Of a DNA stretch of 64,000 bases, positions 10,291-19,880 are shown piece after piece; the first letter of the stretch is position 1, and every line of letters starts with the position of its first letter. The notes under the pieces are model-generated. The model worked only from the letters and a program-made list of their open reading frames with translations. It searched no databases and was not told the DNA's origin. The DNA lies in assembly GCA_030150505.1 (NCBI GenBank), contig JASLFS010000043.1, forward strand, positions 30,705-94,704, given 5' to 3'. The position numbers and the translations under genes are program-made. This DNA comes from Vitreoscilla sp. GTDB taxonomy: Bacteria > Pseudomonadota > Gammaproteobacteria > Burkholderiales > Neisseriaceae.

Positions 10291-10374
10291 TCATATTTTG
10301 GTGTTTTAATTTGTGTGAATATTTTACGTTATTGGCTTGGTTTGTCTAATTTAATAAAGTAATTTATTCATAGT

Positions 10375-11391
10375 TTACTTTGATAATTGATCATCTAACA
10401 TTTGCCAGATACTTTCTGGCGTGAGTTTGTTTAGGCAATCAGTGTGCCCTAATGGGCATACTCGTTCAAAGCAAGGACTGCAGGGCAGGTGCAAGCTAGC
10501 AATGCTCGCCTCCGTTGATAGCGGCGGAGTATGATCAGGGCTTGATGAACCATAAATACTAATAATTGGTCGCTCTAAGGCCGCTGCAACGTGCATCAAA
10601 CCAGAGTCATTACAAACAATAGCCTGTGTTAATGAAATTAAATCAATGGCTTGACCTAATTTTGTTTTGCCGCATAAATTGACAATGTGTTTTTTAGCAT
10701 CGCCAATAATTTCGTCAGCAATCTCTGAATCTTTTTGAGAGCCAAATAACCAAACTTGCTTACCTGATTCAATACAATATTGTGCTAATTTGGCAAAATG
10801 TTCCGCTGGCCAGCGTTTGGCAGGACCATATTCTGCACCAGGACAAAAACCAATAGCAGGGCGGTTTAAATCAAGATTTAAATCTTGCAATGCTTGCTGT
10901 TGATCTTCAGGATGGCTAATGAGTTTCGGAAAAGCTGCTGGGCGTGGTAATGGCGCATTTTTTGCATAAGCCAATGCTAAATACCGTTCAACCATCATGG
11001 GCAATTCTTGCTCATCAAGCACACGAATATCATTTAATAGACCATGACGAGATTCACCAATGAAGCCAGTTCTTTTGGGGATTTTAGAGAAAAAAGGTAC
11101 CAAAGCCGACTTGAGAGAGCCCGGCAATACAATTACTTGGTCATAATGGTTTTTTCTTAATTCTCGCCCATTTTTGTACCGTTGCCATAGCTTCACTTCC
11201 CCGTGCCCAAAAGGATTGGTTAATAGATCATTGACTTCAGGCATGCGGTTATAAACCGCTTGTGACCAAGCAGGGGCATAGACATCAATTTGAACATTTG
11301 GATATTGAGCTTTTAGAGCACCAAGCATGGGTTGGGACATTACACAATCCCCAATCCATGATGGTGAAATAATCAAAATTTTATTGATCAT
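10375..11391 (-). CDS. waaF: ADP-heptose:LPS heptosyltransferase II (WaaF/RfaF)
   Basis: GT9-family glycosyltransferase adding the second heptose to the LPS inner core at the cytoplasmic face of the inner membrane. 338 residues from MINKILIIS, the start that fits the family (SPSWIGDCVMSQPM is the usual N-terminal block) and lies 13 bp after the upstream gene; the ORF extends 15 codons further but overlaps that gene. FCPGAEYGPAKRWPAEHFA and CNDSGLMHVAAAL are the GT9 nucleotide-sugar motifs. It works with hldA and hldD located 3 kb away. Confidence 0.92.
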   Translation of the reverse strand: MINKILIISPSWIGDCVMSQPMLGALKAQYPNVQIDVYAPAWSQAVYNRMPEVNDLLTNPFGHGEVKLWQRYKNGRELRKNHYDQVIVLPGSLKSALVPFFSKIPKRTGFIGESRHGLLNDIRVLDEQELPMMVERYLALAYAKNAPLPRPAAFPKLISHPEDQQQALQDLNLDLNRPAIGFCPGAEYGPAKRWPAEHFAKLAQYCIESGKQVWLFGSQKDSEIADEIIGDAKKHIVNLCGKTKLGQAIDLISLTQAIVCNDSGLMHVAAALERPIISIYGSSSPDHTPPLSTEASIASLHLPCSPCFERVCPLGHTDCLNKLTPESIWQMLDDQLSK

Positions 11392-11404
11392 ATTTGTCTG
11401 GTCA

Positions 11405-11602
11405 TTATTCTGCTGTATGGTGAGGAACTTCACCATCTAGGCGATAAGTTGCACCACAATAAGGGCAGCTAATTGTGCTATTTGACTGGATTGGCAAGAA
11501 TACGCGTGGATGTTGATTCCACAATGGAGTTGCATCGGTTGGACAGTGCAAAGGTAAATCTGCAGGCGTAATAACGATTACATTATCTTGAGTTGTTGTC
11601 AT
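11405..11602 (-). CDS. zf-CHCC zinc-finger domain protein
   Basis: A 65-residue protein of the zf-CHCC family, related to the zinc subunit of respiratory complex I (NDUFS6). Visible blocks are LHCPTD, WNQHPRVFLPI and CPYCGATYRL, giving the Cys-His-Cys-Cys ligand set. In Proteobacteria these proteins are small, conserved and of unknown biochemical role. It is the first gene of a two-gene unit with waaF (13-bp gap). A perfect TATAAT for the minus strand lies at 11678-11683. Confidence 0.85.
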   Translation of the reverse strand: MTTTQDNVIVITPADLPLHCPTDATPLWNQHPRVFLPIQSNSTISCPYCGATYRLDGEVPHHTAE

Positions 11603-12027
11603 TGCTGTATTCCATGTAAAACGATAAGTATTGAAACAAGCCTTAATGAAGTGACTATAAGGCTGTCTTTTGAGCCCATTATAATGGAAATGTTCTTGAG
11701 ATATAAGTGAGGATATTGCTGTATTGATAAAATTGAACAGTAATCACATTAAAACTGCTTTTAATCAGCATATTGTTATTCATTATCTAGGTATTTAATG
11801 GCTTTAAATTGAATCATATACATTTATATAACAATATTATTTTGTGATTAGGATTTTTGATGGATTATTTTTATCTGATAATCATATTTTGCCGTGTTTG
11901 ACATCTGCTTAATAGAGATCAAATAACGATCATAAATTGTTTTTTCGTGATGATTACATACCATTTTTTGTACTTTTCAGCTAAACTATGGCGACTTAAC
12001 AAATTACGATATAAAGGGGCGCTTGGC
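11603..12027. promoter_or_regulatory. Divergent intergenic region (zf-CHCC / lapA)
   Basis: 425 bp without a gene. For the minus strand a TATAAT box lies at 11678-11683. An inverted repeat AGCCTTA / TAAGGCT lies at 11639-11645 and 11658-11664, between that box and the ATG of the zf-CHCC gene, where it would be transcribed as a leader hairpin. For the plus strand TTGACA at 11898-11903 with AAATAA 17 bp later is a candidate lapA promoter. The rest is AT-rich with nothing I can name. Confidence 0.45.
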
Positions 12028-12372
12028 ATGAAGTACTTTTATAGGTTATTAAAGGTTATTATTTTATTGGCCTTATTGGTCATTGCCCTTAAAAATACAC
12101 AATTAGTTGATTTTAACTGGGTTATTGGTGAGAAATTACAGTGGCCTTTAATTACATTATTGTTGATTTTCTTTGTAATTGGCACCGTATTTGGTATTTT
12201 CTCTATGCTTGGTCGAGTAATGTCATTGAGAAATGAGAATATTCGCTTGCGTCGTGAGTTAATTAAAAACGCTAAAATTAAGCACGAAGAATTCGCTTCT
12301 TTACAAGATACAAAAGAAGATGGCTCAGAAAATGCCAATAAAAAAGCGACAACTCCCCCAATTCATCCTTAA
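12028..12372 (+). CDS. lapA: Lipopolysaccharide assembly protein A (LapA)
   Basis: Small inner-membrane protein with two hydrophobic spans (about residues 5-22 and 40-62) and a cytoplasmic charged tail, 114 residues, the DUF1049/LapA arrangement. In E. coli LapA works with LapB in controlling LPS synthesis. The start is MKYFYRLLK at 12028, preceded by AAAGGGG; an upstream in-frame ATG at 11947 lacks a ribosome binding site. NTQLVDFNW and the second-span GTVFGIFSMLGR are family features. lapB follows after 60 bp. Confidence 0.88.
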   Translation: MKYFYRLLKVIILLALLVIALKNTQLVDFNWVIGEKLQWPLITLLLIFFVIGTVFGIFSMLGRVMSLRNENIRLRRELIKNAKIKHEEFASLQDTKEDGSENANKKATTPPIHP

Positions 12373-12432
12373 GAATAATATCTGACAATAATCAAGATTC
12401 GTTTATAAGTATAAGAAAGTTATTAATTAACA

Positions 12433-13605
12433 ATGATTGAAACAGATTTTTGGTGGTGGTTGTTACCATTGGCGCTGCTACCTGTATTTTTTGCGATGGG
12501 TTGGTTTGCAGCTCGAGTAGATATGCGAACAGTTTTAAAACAAGCCAAAACTGTTCCCACTGGCTTTTATAAAAGTTTAGCAGCTTTGGTTGATAGAAAA
12601 ACGGATGTAGCAGCTGACGCTTTGAGTGAAGTTTTGCGACAAGAGCCTCATTCTTATGAATTGCATTTAACGTTGGGTAAATTATATCGCCAACGTGGAG
12701 AAAATGATAAAGCCATTCGTTTACATCAAGCGCTATTGGCTTCTCCTGATTTGATTGGCGATAAGCGAGAAGAAGTTCTGTTTGAATTAGGACAGGACTT
12801 TCAAACAGCTGGTTTAGTTGATCGAGCTGAAGGTATTTTTAAAGATTTGGTGCAAGGTAATGCAGCAAAAGTGGCTCGTGAAGAGTTATTAAATATTTAT
12901 CAGCAGGATCGCGACTGGGAAAAAGCGATTGAAACAGCATCGCATTTAAGCCATGATGAATTAACCTATCAATTTGAAATCGCGCAGTTTTATTGTGAAT
13001 TAGCACAAACTGCTTTGTTTCAATCTAATTTTGAAAAAGCCAAGAATGATGTTTACCAAGCATTAATTGCCAATAGAAAATGCACACGTGCGAACATGAT
13101 TTTAGGCGATATCTACTTACAAAATAACGATTTTCAGTCCGCTATTGACGCTTACAGTGCCATTGAAAAGCAAAATCATGTTTATTTAAGCATGGTTGGC
13201 GAAAGATTATTTGATGCTTATGATGGCCTTAATAAAGGCACTGAAGGTTTGGCTGTGCTTGTTGGCTACATGAAAACGTTCCCTCAGTTGGATTTGATTG
13301 ATGTTATCTATGAGAAAGCTTTGTTATTGCAAGGTGAGCAAGAAGCTGCAGAGTTGATTTTAGATTTAGTGAGAATGAAGCCAGATTTAAAAGGCACATA
13401 TCGCTTACTCGGCTTGAGAATGTCGGATCTGGATTTAACATGGCGTGCTGATGCAGATATGGTCAGACAAGTTGTTGGTCGTTATGCACAAAAAGCATTG
13501 GTTTACCGTTGTCGTCATTGCCATTTTAAATCACAAGTTTTTTTCTGGCATTGCCCAGCATGTAACAAGTGGGAAACATTCACCCCGAACAAAATTGAGG
13601 TATAA
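12433..13605 (+). CDS. lapB: Lipopolysaccharide assembly protein B (LapB/YciM)
   Basis: Membrane-anchored TPR protein that in E. coli promotes FtsH-dependent degradation of LpxC and so limits LPS synthesis. 390 residues: an N-terminal anchor (about 5-24), a run of TPR repeats through residue 330, and a C-terminal rubredoxin-like zinc site YRCRHCHF...HCPACNKW (two CxxC pairs). It stands between lapA and pyrF as in many Proteobacteria. Confidence 0.93.
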   Translation: MIETDFWWWLLPLALLPVFFAMGWFAARVDMRTVLKQAKTVPTGFYKSLAALVDRKTDVAADALSEVLRQEPHSYELHLTLGKLYRQRGENDKAIRLHQALLASPDLIGDKREEVLFELGQDFQTAGLVDRAEGIFKDLVQGNAAKVAREELLNIYQQDRDWEKAIETASHLSHDELTYQFEIAQFYCELAQTALFQSNFEKAKNDVYQALIANRKCTRANMILGDIYLQNNDFQSAIDAYSAIEKQNHVYLSMVGERLFDAYDGLNKGTEGLAVLVGYMKTFPQLDLIDVIYEKALLLQGEQEAAELILDLVRMKPDLKGTYRLLGLRMSDLDLTWRADADMVRQVVGRYAQKALVYRCRHCHFKSQVFFWHCPACNKWETFTPNKIEV

Positions 13606-13608
13606 ATT

Positions 13609-14346
13609 TTGAATCCTTTAATGTCATCATTCAATCAAAATTACACAACAAGATTGCCCGTTATTGTGGCTTTAGACTATCCAGATGCTGAAGAAACTTT
13701 GGCCTTTGTTCGTCAATTAGATCCAAGCCTCTGCCAATTGAAAATTGGCAAAGAGCTATTTACTGCGACAGGCAGACATTTGGTAGAGCAGTTAATTAAC
13801 CAAGGATTCAAAGTTTTTTTGGATTTGAAATACCATGATATTCCTAATACCGTTGCGCAAGCTTGCAAAGTGGCAGCGCAAATGGGGGTGTGGATGGTTG
13901 ATATGCATGCTAGTGGTGGTCGCCGTATGATGGAAGCTGCAGTGGAAGCCATTGCCAATGAAAACAATCAACCATTGCTAATTGCCGTTACTGTTTTAAC
14001 CAGTATGGATCAGCAAGATTTAACGGAGTTAGGCATAACGAAAACAGTGGAAGAGCAAGTATTATCTTTGGCGAGCTTGGCTAAAAGCTCGGGAATGGAT
14101 GGCGTGGTTTGCTCAGCGCATGAAGTGGTGCGATTGCGTGAAACCATTGGCCAAGATTTTACATTAGTAACACCTGGTATTCGTTTAAGCCATAGCGTAG
14201 TTGATGATCAACGCCGTATTATGACGCCACAAGAAGCACTGGAAGCTGGTTCTGATTATTTGGTTATGGGGCGTCCTATCACACAAGCATCAGATCCTAT
14301 TTCTGTATTGCAGAATGTCAATGATATCGCTTTACAGTTGCCTTAA
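13609..14346 (+). CDS. pyrF: Orotidine 5'-phosphate decarboxylase (PyrF)
   Basis: Last step of UMP synthesis. 245 residues of the type I family: substrate lysine motif KIGKELF, catalytic [12 protein letters not shown] and phosphate-binding GRPI near the end. The probable start is the TTG at 13609 because GAGG stands eight bases before it; the first ATG (13621) has no ribosome binding site, but use of that ATG would only shorten the protein by four residues. It begins 3 bp after the lapB stop, so translation is probably coupled. Confidence 0.93.
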   Translation: MNPLMSSFNQNYTTRLPVIVALDYPDAEETLAFVRQLDPSLCQLKIGKELFTATGRHLVEQLINQGFKVFLDLKYHDIPNTVAQACKVAAQMGVWMVDMHASGGRRMMEAAVEAIANENNQPLLIAVTVLTSMDQQDLTELGITKTVEEQVLSLASLAKSSGMDGVVCSAHEVVRLRETIGQDFTLVTPGIRLSHSVVDDQRRIMTPQEALEAGSDYLVMGRPITQASDPISVLQNVNDIALQLP

Positions 14347-14369
14347 ATTTTAATTTAAAAGGATGTGTA

Positions 14370-15335
14370 ATGAGTTTATTACAATCATTAGCACTTACCG
14401 AAGAAGCATTTAAAAAACAAATTTCAGCAGCAAAAGTTTTGGTTGTTGGTGATGTAATGCTAGACCGATATTGGTTCGGGGATACGCATCGCATTTCTCC
14501 CGAAGCGCCTGTTCCTGTTGCTAAGATTGAGAAAATTGAGCAAAGAGCTGGTGGTGCCGCCAATGTGGCTCGCAATATAGCCAGTTTAGGTGGGCAAGTT
14601 GGTTTGTTGGCTATTACCGGCACAGATGAAGCGGCTGATAGTTTGGCAAAAATGATGTCTGATATCGGTGTGGCTTATCATGGCATTCAAGATGCTAAAG
14701 TAGCAACGACCATTAAATTGCGGGTTATGGCACGTAATCAACAATTGATTCGTTTGGATTTTGAAGATTTTCCGCAAGAAGCAGCTTTGCAAGAATTGTT
14801 GGAACAATTCAAAGTTTTGCAAAATGAATATGATGCCATTATTTTATCGGATTATGGCAAGGGTTGCTTGAAGTATATCCAGCAACTGATTGATTTAGCA
14901 GGTGAGCAAAATAAACTGGTTTTGATTGACCCTAAAGGCAGTGATTATCAGAAGTACGAAGGGGCGACAATGATTACGCCTAATCGTGCAGAATTGAAAC
15001 AAGTTGTTGGGCAGTGGGTAGATGAAGATGACTTGGAAAATAAAGTACAAATGCTGCGTCAAAAATTGGCTTTAAATGCAGTTTTACTGACACGAAGTGA
15101 AGAAGGCATGAGTTTATACGGGCATCAAAATGTTCATCATCAGCCAACTCATGCGCAAGAGGTTTATGATGTTTCAGGCGCTGGCGATACGGTAATAGCC
15201 AGTATGGCACTTTGCTTGGCTGCTGGCTTTAGTGCAGAAGAAGCCATGACGTTTGCCAATATCGCAGCAGGTGTGGTCGTGGCGAAACTGGGTACGGCTG
15301 TTTGTACACAACAAGAATTATTAGATGCTGAATAG
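14370..15335 (+). CDS. hldA: D-glycero-beta-D-manno-heptose-7-phosphate kinase (HldA)
   Basis: PfkB-family kinase making heptose-1,7-bisphosphate for ADP-heptose, the donor used by WaaF. 321 residues. RAGGAANVARN and the catalytic block DVSGAGDTVIA are visible. Unlike the E. coli HldE fusion there is no C-terminal adenylyltransferase domain, so that step needs a separate HldC, which is not in this window. Part of the pyrF-hldA-hldD run, 18 bp before hldD. Confidence 0.92.
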   Translation: MSLLQSLALTEEAFKKQISAAKVLVVGDVMLDRYWFGDTHRISPEAPVPVAKIEKIEQRAGGAANVARNIASLGGQVGLLAITGTDEAADSLAKMMSDIGVAYHGIQDAKVATTIKLRVMARNQQLIRLDFEDFPQEAALQELLEQFKVLQNEYDAIILSDYGKGCLKYIQQLIDLAGEQNKLVLIDPKGSDYQKYEGATMITPNRAELKQVVGQWVDEDDLENKVQMLRQKLALNAVLLTRSEEGMSLYGHQNVHHQPTHAQEVYDVSGAGDTVIASMALCLAAGFSAEEAMTFANIAAGVVVAKLGTAVCTQQELLDAE

Positions 15336-15353
15336 CATAGTTAGGAAATTATC

Positions 15354-16352
15354 ATGAGCATTGTCGTAACAGGTGCTGCAGGTTTTATTGGTAGTAATAT
15401 CGTTGCTGCATTAAATGAACGTGGTATTACAGATATTATTGCTGTTGATAATTTATCAAGTGGCGATAAGTTTAAAAATTTAGTGAATGCTGAGATTGAG
15501 CATTACTTAGATAAACATGAGTTTATTGAGTTAGTTAATAACCATGCATTGCCGTTTGGCTCAATTGAAGCTGTTTTTCATCAAGGCGCATGTTCAGATA
15601 CCATGAATCATGATGGTCATTACATGATGAATAACAACTACCAATATACTTTAGATTTATTTGACTGGTGCCAAGATAAAAGAATTCCATTTTATTATGC
15701 CTCAAGTGCTGCAGTATATGGTAAAGGTGAAGTATTTGAAGAGAAAAGAGAGTTAGAGCAGCCATTAAATGTTTATGGTTATTCTAAATTCTTGTTTGAC
15801 CAAGTGCTTCGTCGTCGGATGAATGAAGGTTTGCGTTCTCCTGTGGCTGGTTTTAGATACTTTAATGTTTATGGCTACCATGAGCAACATAAAGGTCGTA
15901 TGGCATCTGTGCCTTATCATCATTTTAATCAATACCGCGAACGTGGTTATGTTGAATTGTTTGGTGAATATGCAGGTTATGGTAATGGTGAGCAACGTCG
16001 TGATTTTATTAGCGTTGAAGACATTGTTAAAGTGAATTTATTCTTCTTTGACAATCCTGAGTTGTCAGGGATTTTCAACTTAGGTACTGGACGCAGCCAA
16101 ACATTTAACGAACTGGCTGCTGCGACTGTGAATGCTTGCCGTCATGCAGATAACTTGCCTGAATTAAGCTTAGCTGAGTTGGTTAAAGAGAATTTGATTC
16201 GTTATATTGACTTCCCAGATAGCTTAAAAGGCAAATACCAAAGCTTTACAGAAGCCAATATTCAGTCATTAAGAGATGTTGGTTACGATGCTGATTTTTT
16301 CAGTGTTCAAGAAGGTGTGAGCCGTTATATTCAAGATTTATTAGCTGAATAA
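15354..16352 (+). CDS. hldD: ADP-L-glycero-D-manno-heptose-6-epimerase (HldD)
   Basis: Short-chain-dehydrogenase epimerase giving the L,D-heptose isomer used in the LPS core. 332 residues: NAD(P)-binding [10 protein letters not shown] at the N-terminus, catalytic tyrosine and lysine in [12 protein letters not shown] and substrate loop [10 protein letters not shown]. It closes the LPS-heptose run that starts at hldA. No clear terminator follows in the 249 bp to the next gene. Confidence 0.94.
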   Translation: MSIVVTGAAGFIGSNIVAALNERGITDIIAVDNLSSGDKFKNLVNAEIEHYLDKHEFIELVNNHALPFGSIEAVFHQGACSDTMNHDGHYMMNNNYQYTLDLFDWCQDKRIPFYYASSAAVYGKGEVFEEKRELEQPLNVYGYSKFLFDQVLRRRMNEGLRSPVAGFRYFNVYGYHEQHKGRMASVPYHHFNQYRERGYVELFGEYAGYGNGEQRRDFISVEDIVKVNLFFFDNPELSGIFNLGTGRSQTFNELAAATVNACRHADNLPELSLAELVKENLIRYIDFPDSLKGKYQSFTEANIQSLRDVGYDADFFSVQEGVSRYIQDLLAE

Positions 16353-16601
16353 TAAATACCTATCTAGCCTAAGGTTATTGTTTTTGAAAAGAAATAAGCA
16401 ATAAACTTGGGCTTTTCATTTGTCTTTTGACTCACGTAAGCATTTTTTACAAAATTAAAGTATTTTTTCTGTATTTCAAGAGCTGTTTTTCTCGAAATAA
16501 GTTTTGAGCTGATTTATGGGGTGATGTCCGTATTCACCATTGGCGAGCTTACTTGTTTCAGGTATTAATGAAAAAATACAATGACAAAGTAATTTTTGGA
16601 A

Positions 16602-17489
16602 ATGAAATTGAATCGATATGCCACATATGTTGGCCTGAGTGCTATTTTTTTATGGGCCAGCATTGTAGGGCTTATTCGTACTGTTACTGAGGAAATGGGA
16701 GCGGTGGCTGGGGCTGCGAGTATTTATAGCTTAGGTGCTGTTTTGTTGTTGATTATTTTTGGTATTCCAAGAATTCAGCAATGTTCTAAGCCATATTTGT
16801 TCTGGTCAAGTTTGTTATTTGTCAGTTATGAAATATGCCTTTCCTTATCAGTGGGTTATGCCAGTGACGCTAAAGAAGCCATTGAAGTCAGTATGTTGAA
16901 TTACCTTTGGCCGAGTTTAACCATCGCTTTTTCTGTTATTTTCAATAAACAATTGGCTAAAAAATGGCTTTGGTTAGGATTATTTATTTCATTTTTAGGA
17001 ATGATTTGGGTGTTAGGGGCGGAAACTGGGCTCAATTGGCACCACATGATGGGTAATGTATTAAAAAATCCAATTAGTTATATTTTGGCATTGTTGGGTG
17101 CTGTTATTTGGGCAGTTTATTGCACAATTACGGTACGGTATGCTGAAGGCCAAAATTTAGTAACTTGGTTTTTTGCCTTAACAGCATTGGCATTGTGGTT
17201 GCAATTTTATTTAGTAGATAGTGCCGTTTTTGTGATGCCAAAGGTTGTTATTTGGCCATTGTTAATGGCTTCTGCTGCCATGGCGCTGGGATACGGTGCA
17301 TGGAATTTTGGTATCTTATATGGGAATGTAACCATTTTAGCCTGTGCTTCTTATTTTATTCCTGTTTTGTCAGCAGCTTTGGCTTCATGGTATCTGGACA
17401 CAGCATTGAGTATAGGCTTTTGGCAGGGCGTGGCTATGATTTGTTTTGGGTCGTTAATTTGCTGGTTTGCTACTAGAAATAATGCATAG
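16602..17489 (+). CDS. Aromatic amino acid DMT exporter (YddG-like)
   Basis: Drug/metabolite-transporter-superfamily protein with ten predicted spans and two EamA halves, 295 residues. The N-terminus (ATYVGLSAIFLWASIVGLIR), the central EVSMLNYLWPSLT and the late MALGYGAWNFGI blocks resemble YddG, an exporter of aromatic amino acids and methyl viologen. ATG at 16602 was chosen; an in-frame TTG two codons earlier has no better site. Substrate is inferred from family resemblance only. Confidence 0.78.
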   Translation: MKLNRYATYVGLSAIFLWASIVGLIRTVTEEMGAVAGAASIYSLGAVLLLIIFGIPRIQQCSKPYLFWSSLLFVSYEICLSLSVGYASDAKEAIEVSMLNYLWPSLTIAFSVIFNKQLAKKWLWLGLFISFLGMIWVLGAETGLNWHHMMGNVLKNPISYILALLGAVIWAVYCTITVRYAEGQNLVTWFFALTALALWLQFYLVDSAVFVMPKVVIWPLLMASAAMALGYGAWNFGILYGNVTILACASYFIPVLSAALASWYLDTALSIGFWQGVAMICFGSLICWFATRNNA

Positions 17490-17724
17490 ATATTAATGTA
17501 TTACGCTGTGTAATAGCACCTTTTTTATGGTGGTTTTATATCGGCTAGTTTGGCTAATAAGATATACGGCAACATGGTTTTGTGGTATGTTTCTTAAACT
17601 TTTCCATCATTGTTCAGGTATTACTTTGCAATAATATGCGGCATGATTTATGTGCTGATGGTTAATTATAGTGTGTACTGTTTTTTTATCATTGAATCAG
17701 TCTTTGACTGAGTAGGAGTTGTTT

Positions 17725-19110
17725 GTGAGTTCGTTTGCATCACTGGGTTTATCAACAGAGATTGTTTCTGCATTGCAAGAGCAAGGTTATGAAAAGCCGA
17801 CTCCTATTCAAGAAGCCGCTATTCCAAAAGCATTGGCTGGTCATGATATCTTAGCAGCAGCCCAAACAGGAACAGGTAAGACAGCAGCCTTTATGCTGCC
17901 GAGTTTGGAACGCTTAAAGCATTTTGCGACAACAAGCACATCACCTGCGATGCATCCTGTGCGGATGTTGGTTTTAACACCGACTCGAGAGCTAGCTGAT
18001 CAGATTGATCAGAATGTTAAGAGTTATATTAAAAATTTAAGTTTGCGCCATACTGTTATTTTTGGTGGCACAAATATGAATGATCAATCTCAAATCTTAA
18101 GAAGCGGGGTTGAAATTGTAGTGGCAACTGTTGGGCGTTTGCTTGATCATGTCGAGCAAAAAAACATTCACTTAAATAAAGTGGATATTTTGGTATTAGA
18201 TGAAGCTGACCGAATGCTTGATATGGGCTTTATTGATGATATTCGCCGTATTGTGAAGTTGTTACCAGCAGAACGTCAGATTCTATTATTTTCTGCGACT
18301 TTTGCGCCAGAAATTAAAAAGCTAGCCAATGATTTTATGCGCAACCCTGTAACTGTTGAAGTTGCTCAGCAAAATGCTACAGGTAAAAACATTGAACAGC
18401 ATATGATTGCTGTTGATGCTTATCGTAAAAAAGCGTTATTAGAACGTTTAATTCTTGATTTGAACATGCAGCAAGTGATTGTTTTTTGTAAAACAAAAAT
18501 GAGCGTTGATCAAGTTACCCGAGATTTGCAACGTAAAAAAATATCGGCTCAAGCCATTCATGGCGATAAATCACAATCACAACGTTTGGAAACTTTAACA
18601 GCATTTAAGGCTGGAGAAGTGAGGGTGTTAGTCGCAACTGATGTTGCCGCTCGTGGTTTGGATATCACCGATTTACCTTTTGTTATCAATTATGAATTAC
18701 CTAACAATGCTGAAGATTATGTGCATCGTATTGGTCGTACAGGGCGAGCGGGTGCAGAAGGTATTGCTTTGTCTATGATGGATGAAGACGAACAGAAGAT
18801 TTACGATGATATTTGCCAGTTAATCAAACAAAAATTAGACATTGAAAAAATAGAAGGCTTTGAGCCTCGTTGGATGGATAAAGGTAAGGGCAACCAAAAG
18901 AACCAGGTTGCTGCTGCACAAAAAACCATGACAACACGAGCGCAATATAAAAATAAGAAACAAGCTAATGAAAAAAACACATTGGATGAAGCATTAACCC
19001 ATTGTGGAAAAATTACTGGGCGTGTTCGTCGTAGAAATCACAAGGAAGTGTGTGCATTGTTATTGCCTAATTATGGTCAAACAGCTGCGAGTGTTAAGAC
19101 GAAAGCTTAA
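17725..19110 (+). CDS. rhlE: DEAD-box ATP-dependent RNA helicase (RhlE-like)
   Basis: RNA unwinding helicase, 461 residues. Motifs in order: Q-motif (GYEKPTPIQ), AQTGTGKT (motif I), PTRELADQ (Ia), VLDEADRML (II), LLFSATF (III), ATDVAARGLDI (V), HRIGRTGRAG (VI), then a basic, low-complexity tail. The GTG at 17725 has AGGAG seven bases before it and gives MSSFASLGLS, the usual RhlE start. The IclR gene follows after 2 bp. Subfamily among RhlE, SrmB and CsdA is inferred from the N-terminus and short basic tail. Confidence 0.85.
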   Translation: MSSFASLGLSTEIVSALQEQGYEKPTPIQEAAIPKALAGHDILAAAQTGTGKTAAFMLPSLERLKHFATTSTSPAMHPVRMLVLTPTRELADQIDQNVKSYIKNLSLRHTVIFGGTNMNDQSQILRSGVEIVVATVGRLLDHVEQKNIHLNKVDILVLDEADRMLDMGFIDDIRRIVKLLPAERQILLFSATFAPEIKKLANDFMRNPVTVEVAQQNATGKNIEQHMIAVDAYRKKALLERLILDLNMQQVIVFCKTKMSVDQVTRDLQRKKISAQAIHGDKSQSQRLETLTAFKAGEVRVLVATDVAARGLDITDLPFVINYELPNNAEDYVHRIGRTGRAGAEGIALSMMDEDEQKIYDDICQLIKQKLDIEKIEGFEPRWMDKGKGNQKNQVAAAQKTMTTRAQYKNKKQANEKNTLDEALTHCGKITGRVRRRNHKEVCALLLPNYGQTAASVKTKA

Positions 19111-19112
19111 GC

Positions 19113-19880
19113 ATGCGCAAGAATGATACGCCCACATTAAAAGCTTTTGGTATTTTGGAGCATTTGGCACAAGCAGATAGGGCGTTAACGCTTACTGAAA
19201 TAGCCAATGATTTGGATAGTCCAAAAGCTACTATTCATCGAATGTTAGCCTCCTTGGAACAAGGGGGATTGATTATTCGAGATGCTGGTGTGAAGCATGC
19301 ATATACCATTGGTCCTCGTTTGAACCGTTTGAGTACCACTGTGTTAAATCATTCTGGTATTCAGCGTGTTCGTCATGCTATTTTGAAGTCATTGGTTGCC
19401 GATATTCAACAAACGTGTAATTTAACCATGTTGGTTAAATCTGAAGTTTTGTATTTGGATCGAATGGAAGCGCCATCTCCTTTGAGATTGGATTTGCAGC
19501 CTGGTACGACAGTGCCTGCGCATGGTTGTGCTAGCGGTAAGTTGTTTTTGGCTAGGTTGCAAAAAGAAAAGCGAGATGCATTATTGGCTCAGAGCCAACT
19601 AAATGCTTTAACGCCCAATACTTTAACTGATTTAGCTGAGTTAGAACGTGAATTAGAGCGCATTCAAGTTCGAAATATCAGTATTGATAATGAAGAATTC
19701 GTACTTGGCATTACTTGTATTGCTGTGCCGATAGAAGACAGCAATGGAAATTGTATTGCCGCTATTGCAATGCATGGGCAAGTTGCTGCAACACCATTGC
19801 CTGTATCTTTATCATATGTGCCACGCTTGCAAGAAGCGGCGCGAGAATTGGCTAAAACATTTATACCAGATGTTGAGTAA
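19113..19880 (+). CDS. IclR-family transcriptional regulator
   Basis: 255 residues: winged HTH at about 10-65 (TEIANDLDSPKATIHRML) and a C-terminal IclR effector domain with VPAHGCASGKLFLA and CIAVPIEDSNGNCIAAIAM. Members usually control catabolic genes or glyoxylate metabolism. It starts 2 bp after the helicase gene, so it may be co-transcribed with it. The 3' end overlaps the convergent LysR gene by 20 bp. Target and effector cannot be told from the sequence. Confidence 0.85.
   Translation: MRKNDTPTLKAFGILEHLAQADRALTLTEIANDLDSPKATIHRMLASLEQGGLIIRDAGVKHAYTIGPRLNRLSTTVLNHSGIQRVRHAILKSLVADIQQTCNLTMLVKSEVLYLDRMEAPSPLRLDLQPGTTVPAHGCASGKLFLARLQKEKRDALLAQSQLNALTPNTLTDLAELERELERIQVRNISIDNEEFVLGITCIAVPIEDSNGNCIAAIAMHGQVAATPLPVSLSYVPRLQEAARELAKTFIPDVE

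Noticed and set aside
15823..16035. Plus-strand ORF of 70 residues inside hldD
   Set aside because: Shadow frame of a fully conserved HldD; composition is typical of an out-of-frame reading.
17499..17535. Hairpin TATTAC / GTAATA with a nearby T-run after the YddG-like gene
   Set aside because: The stem is short and the T-run is separated from it by GCACC, so I could not support a terminator.
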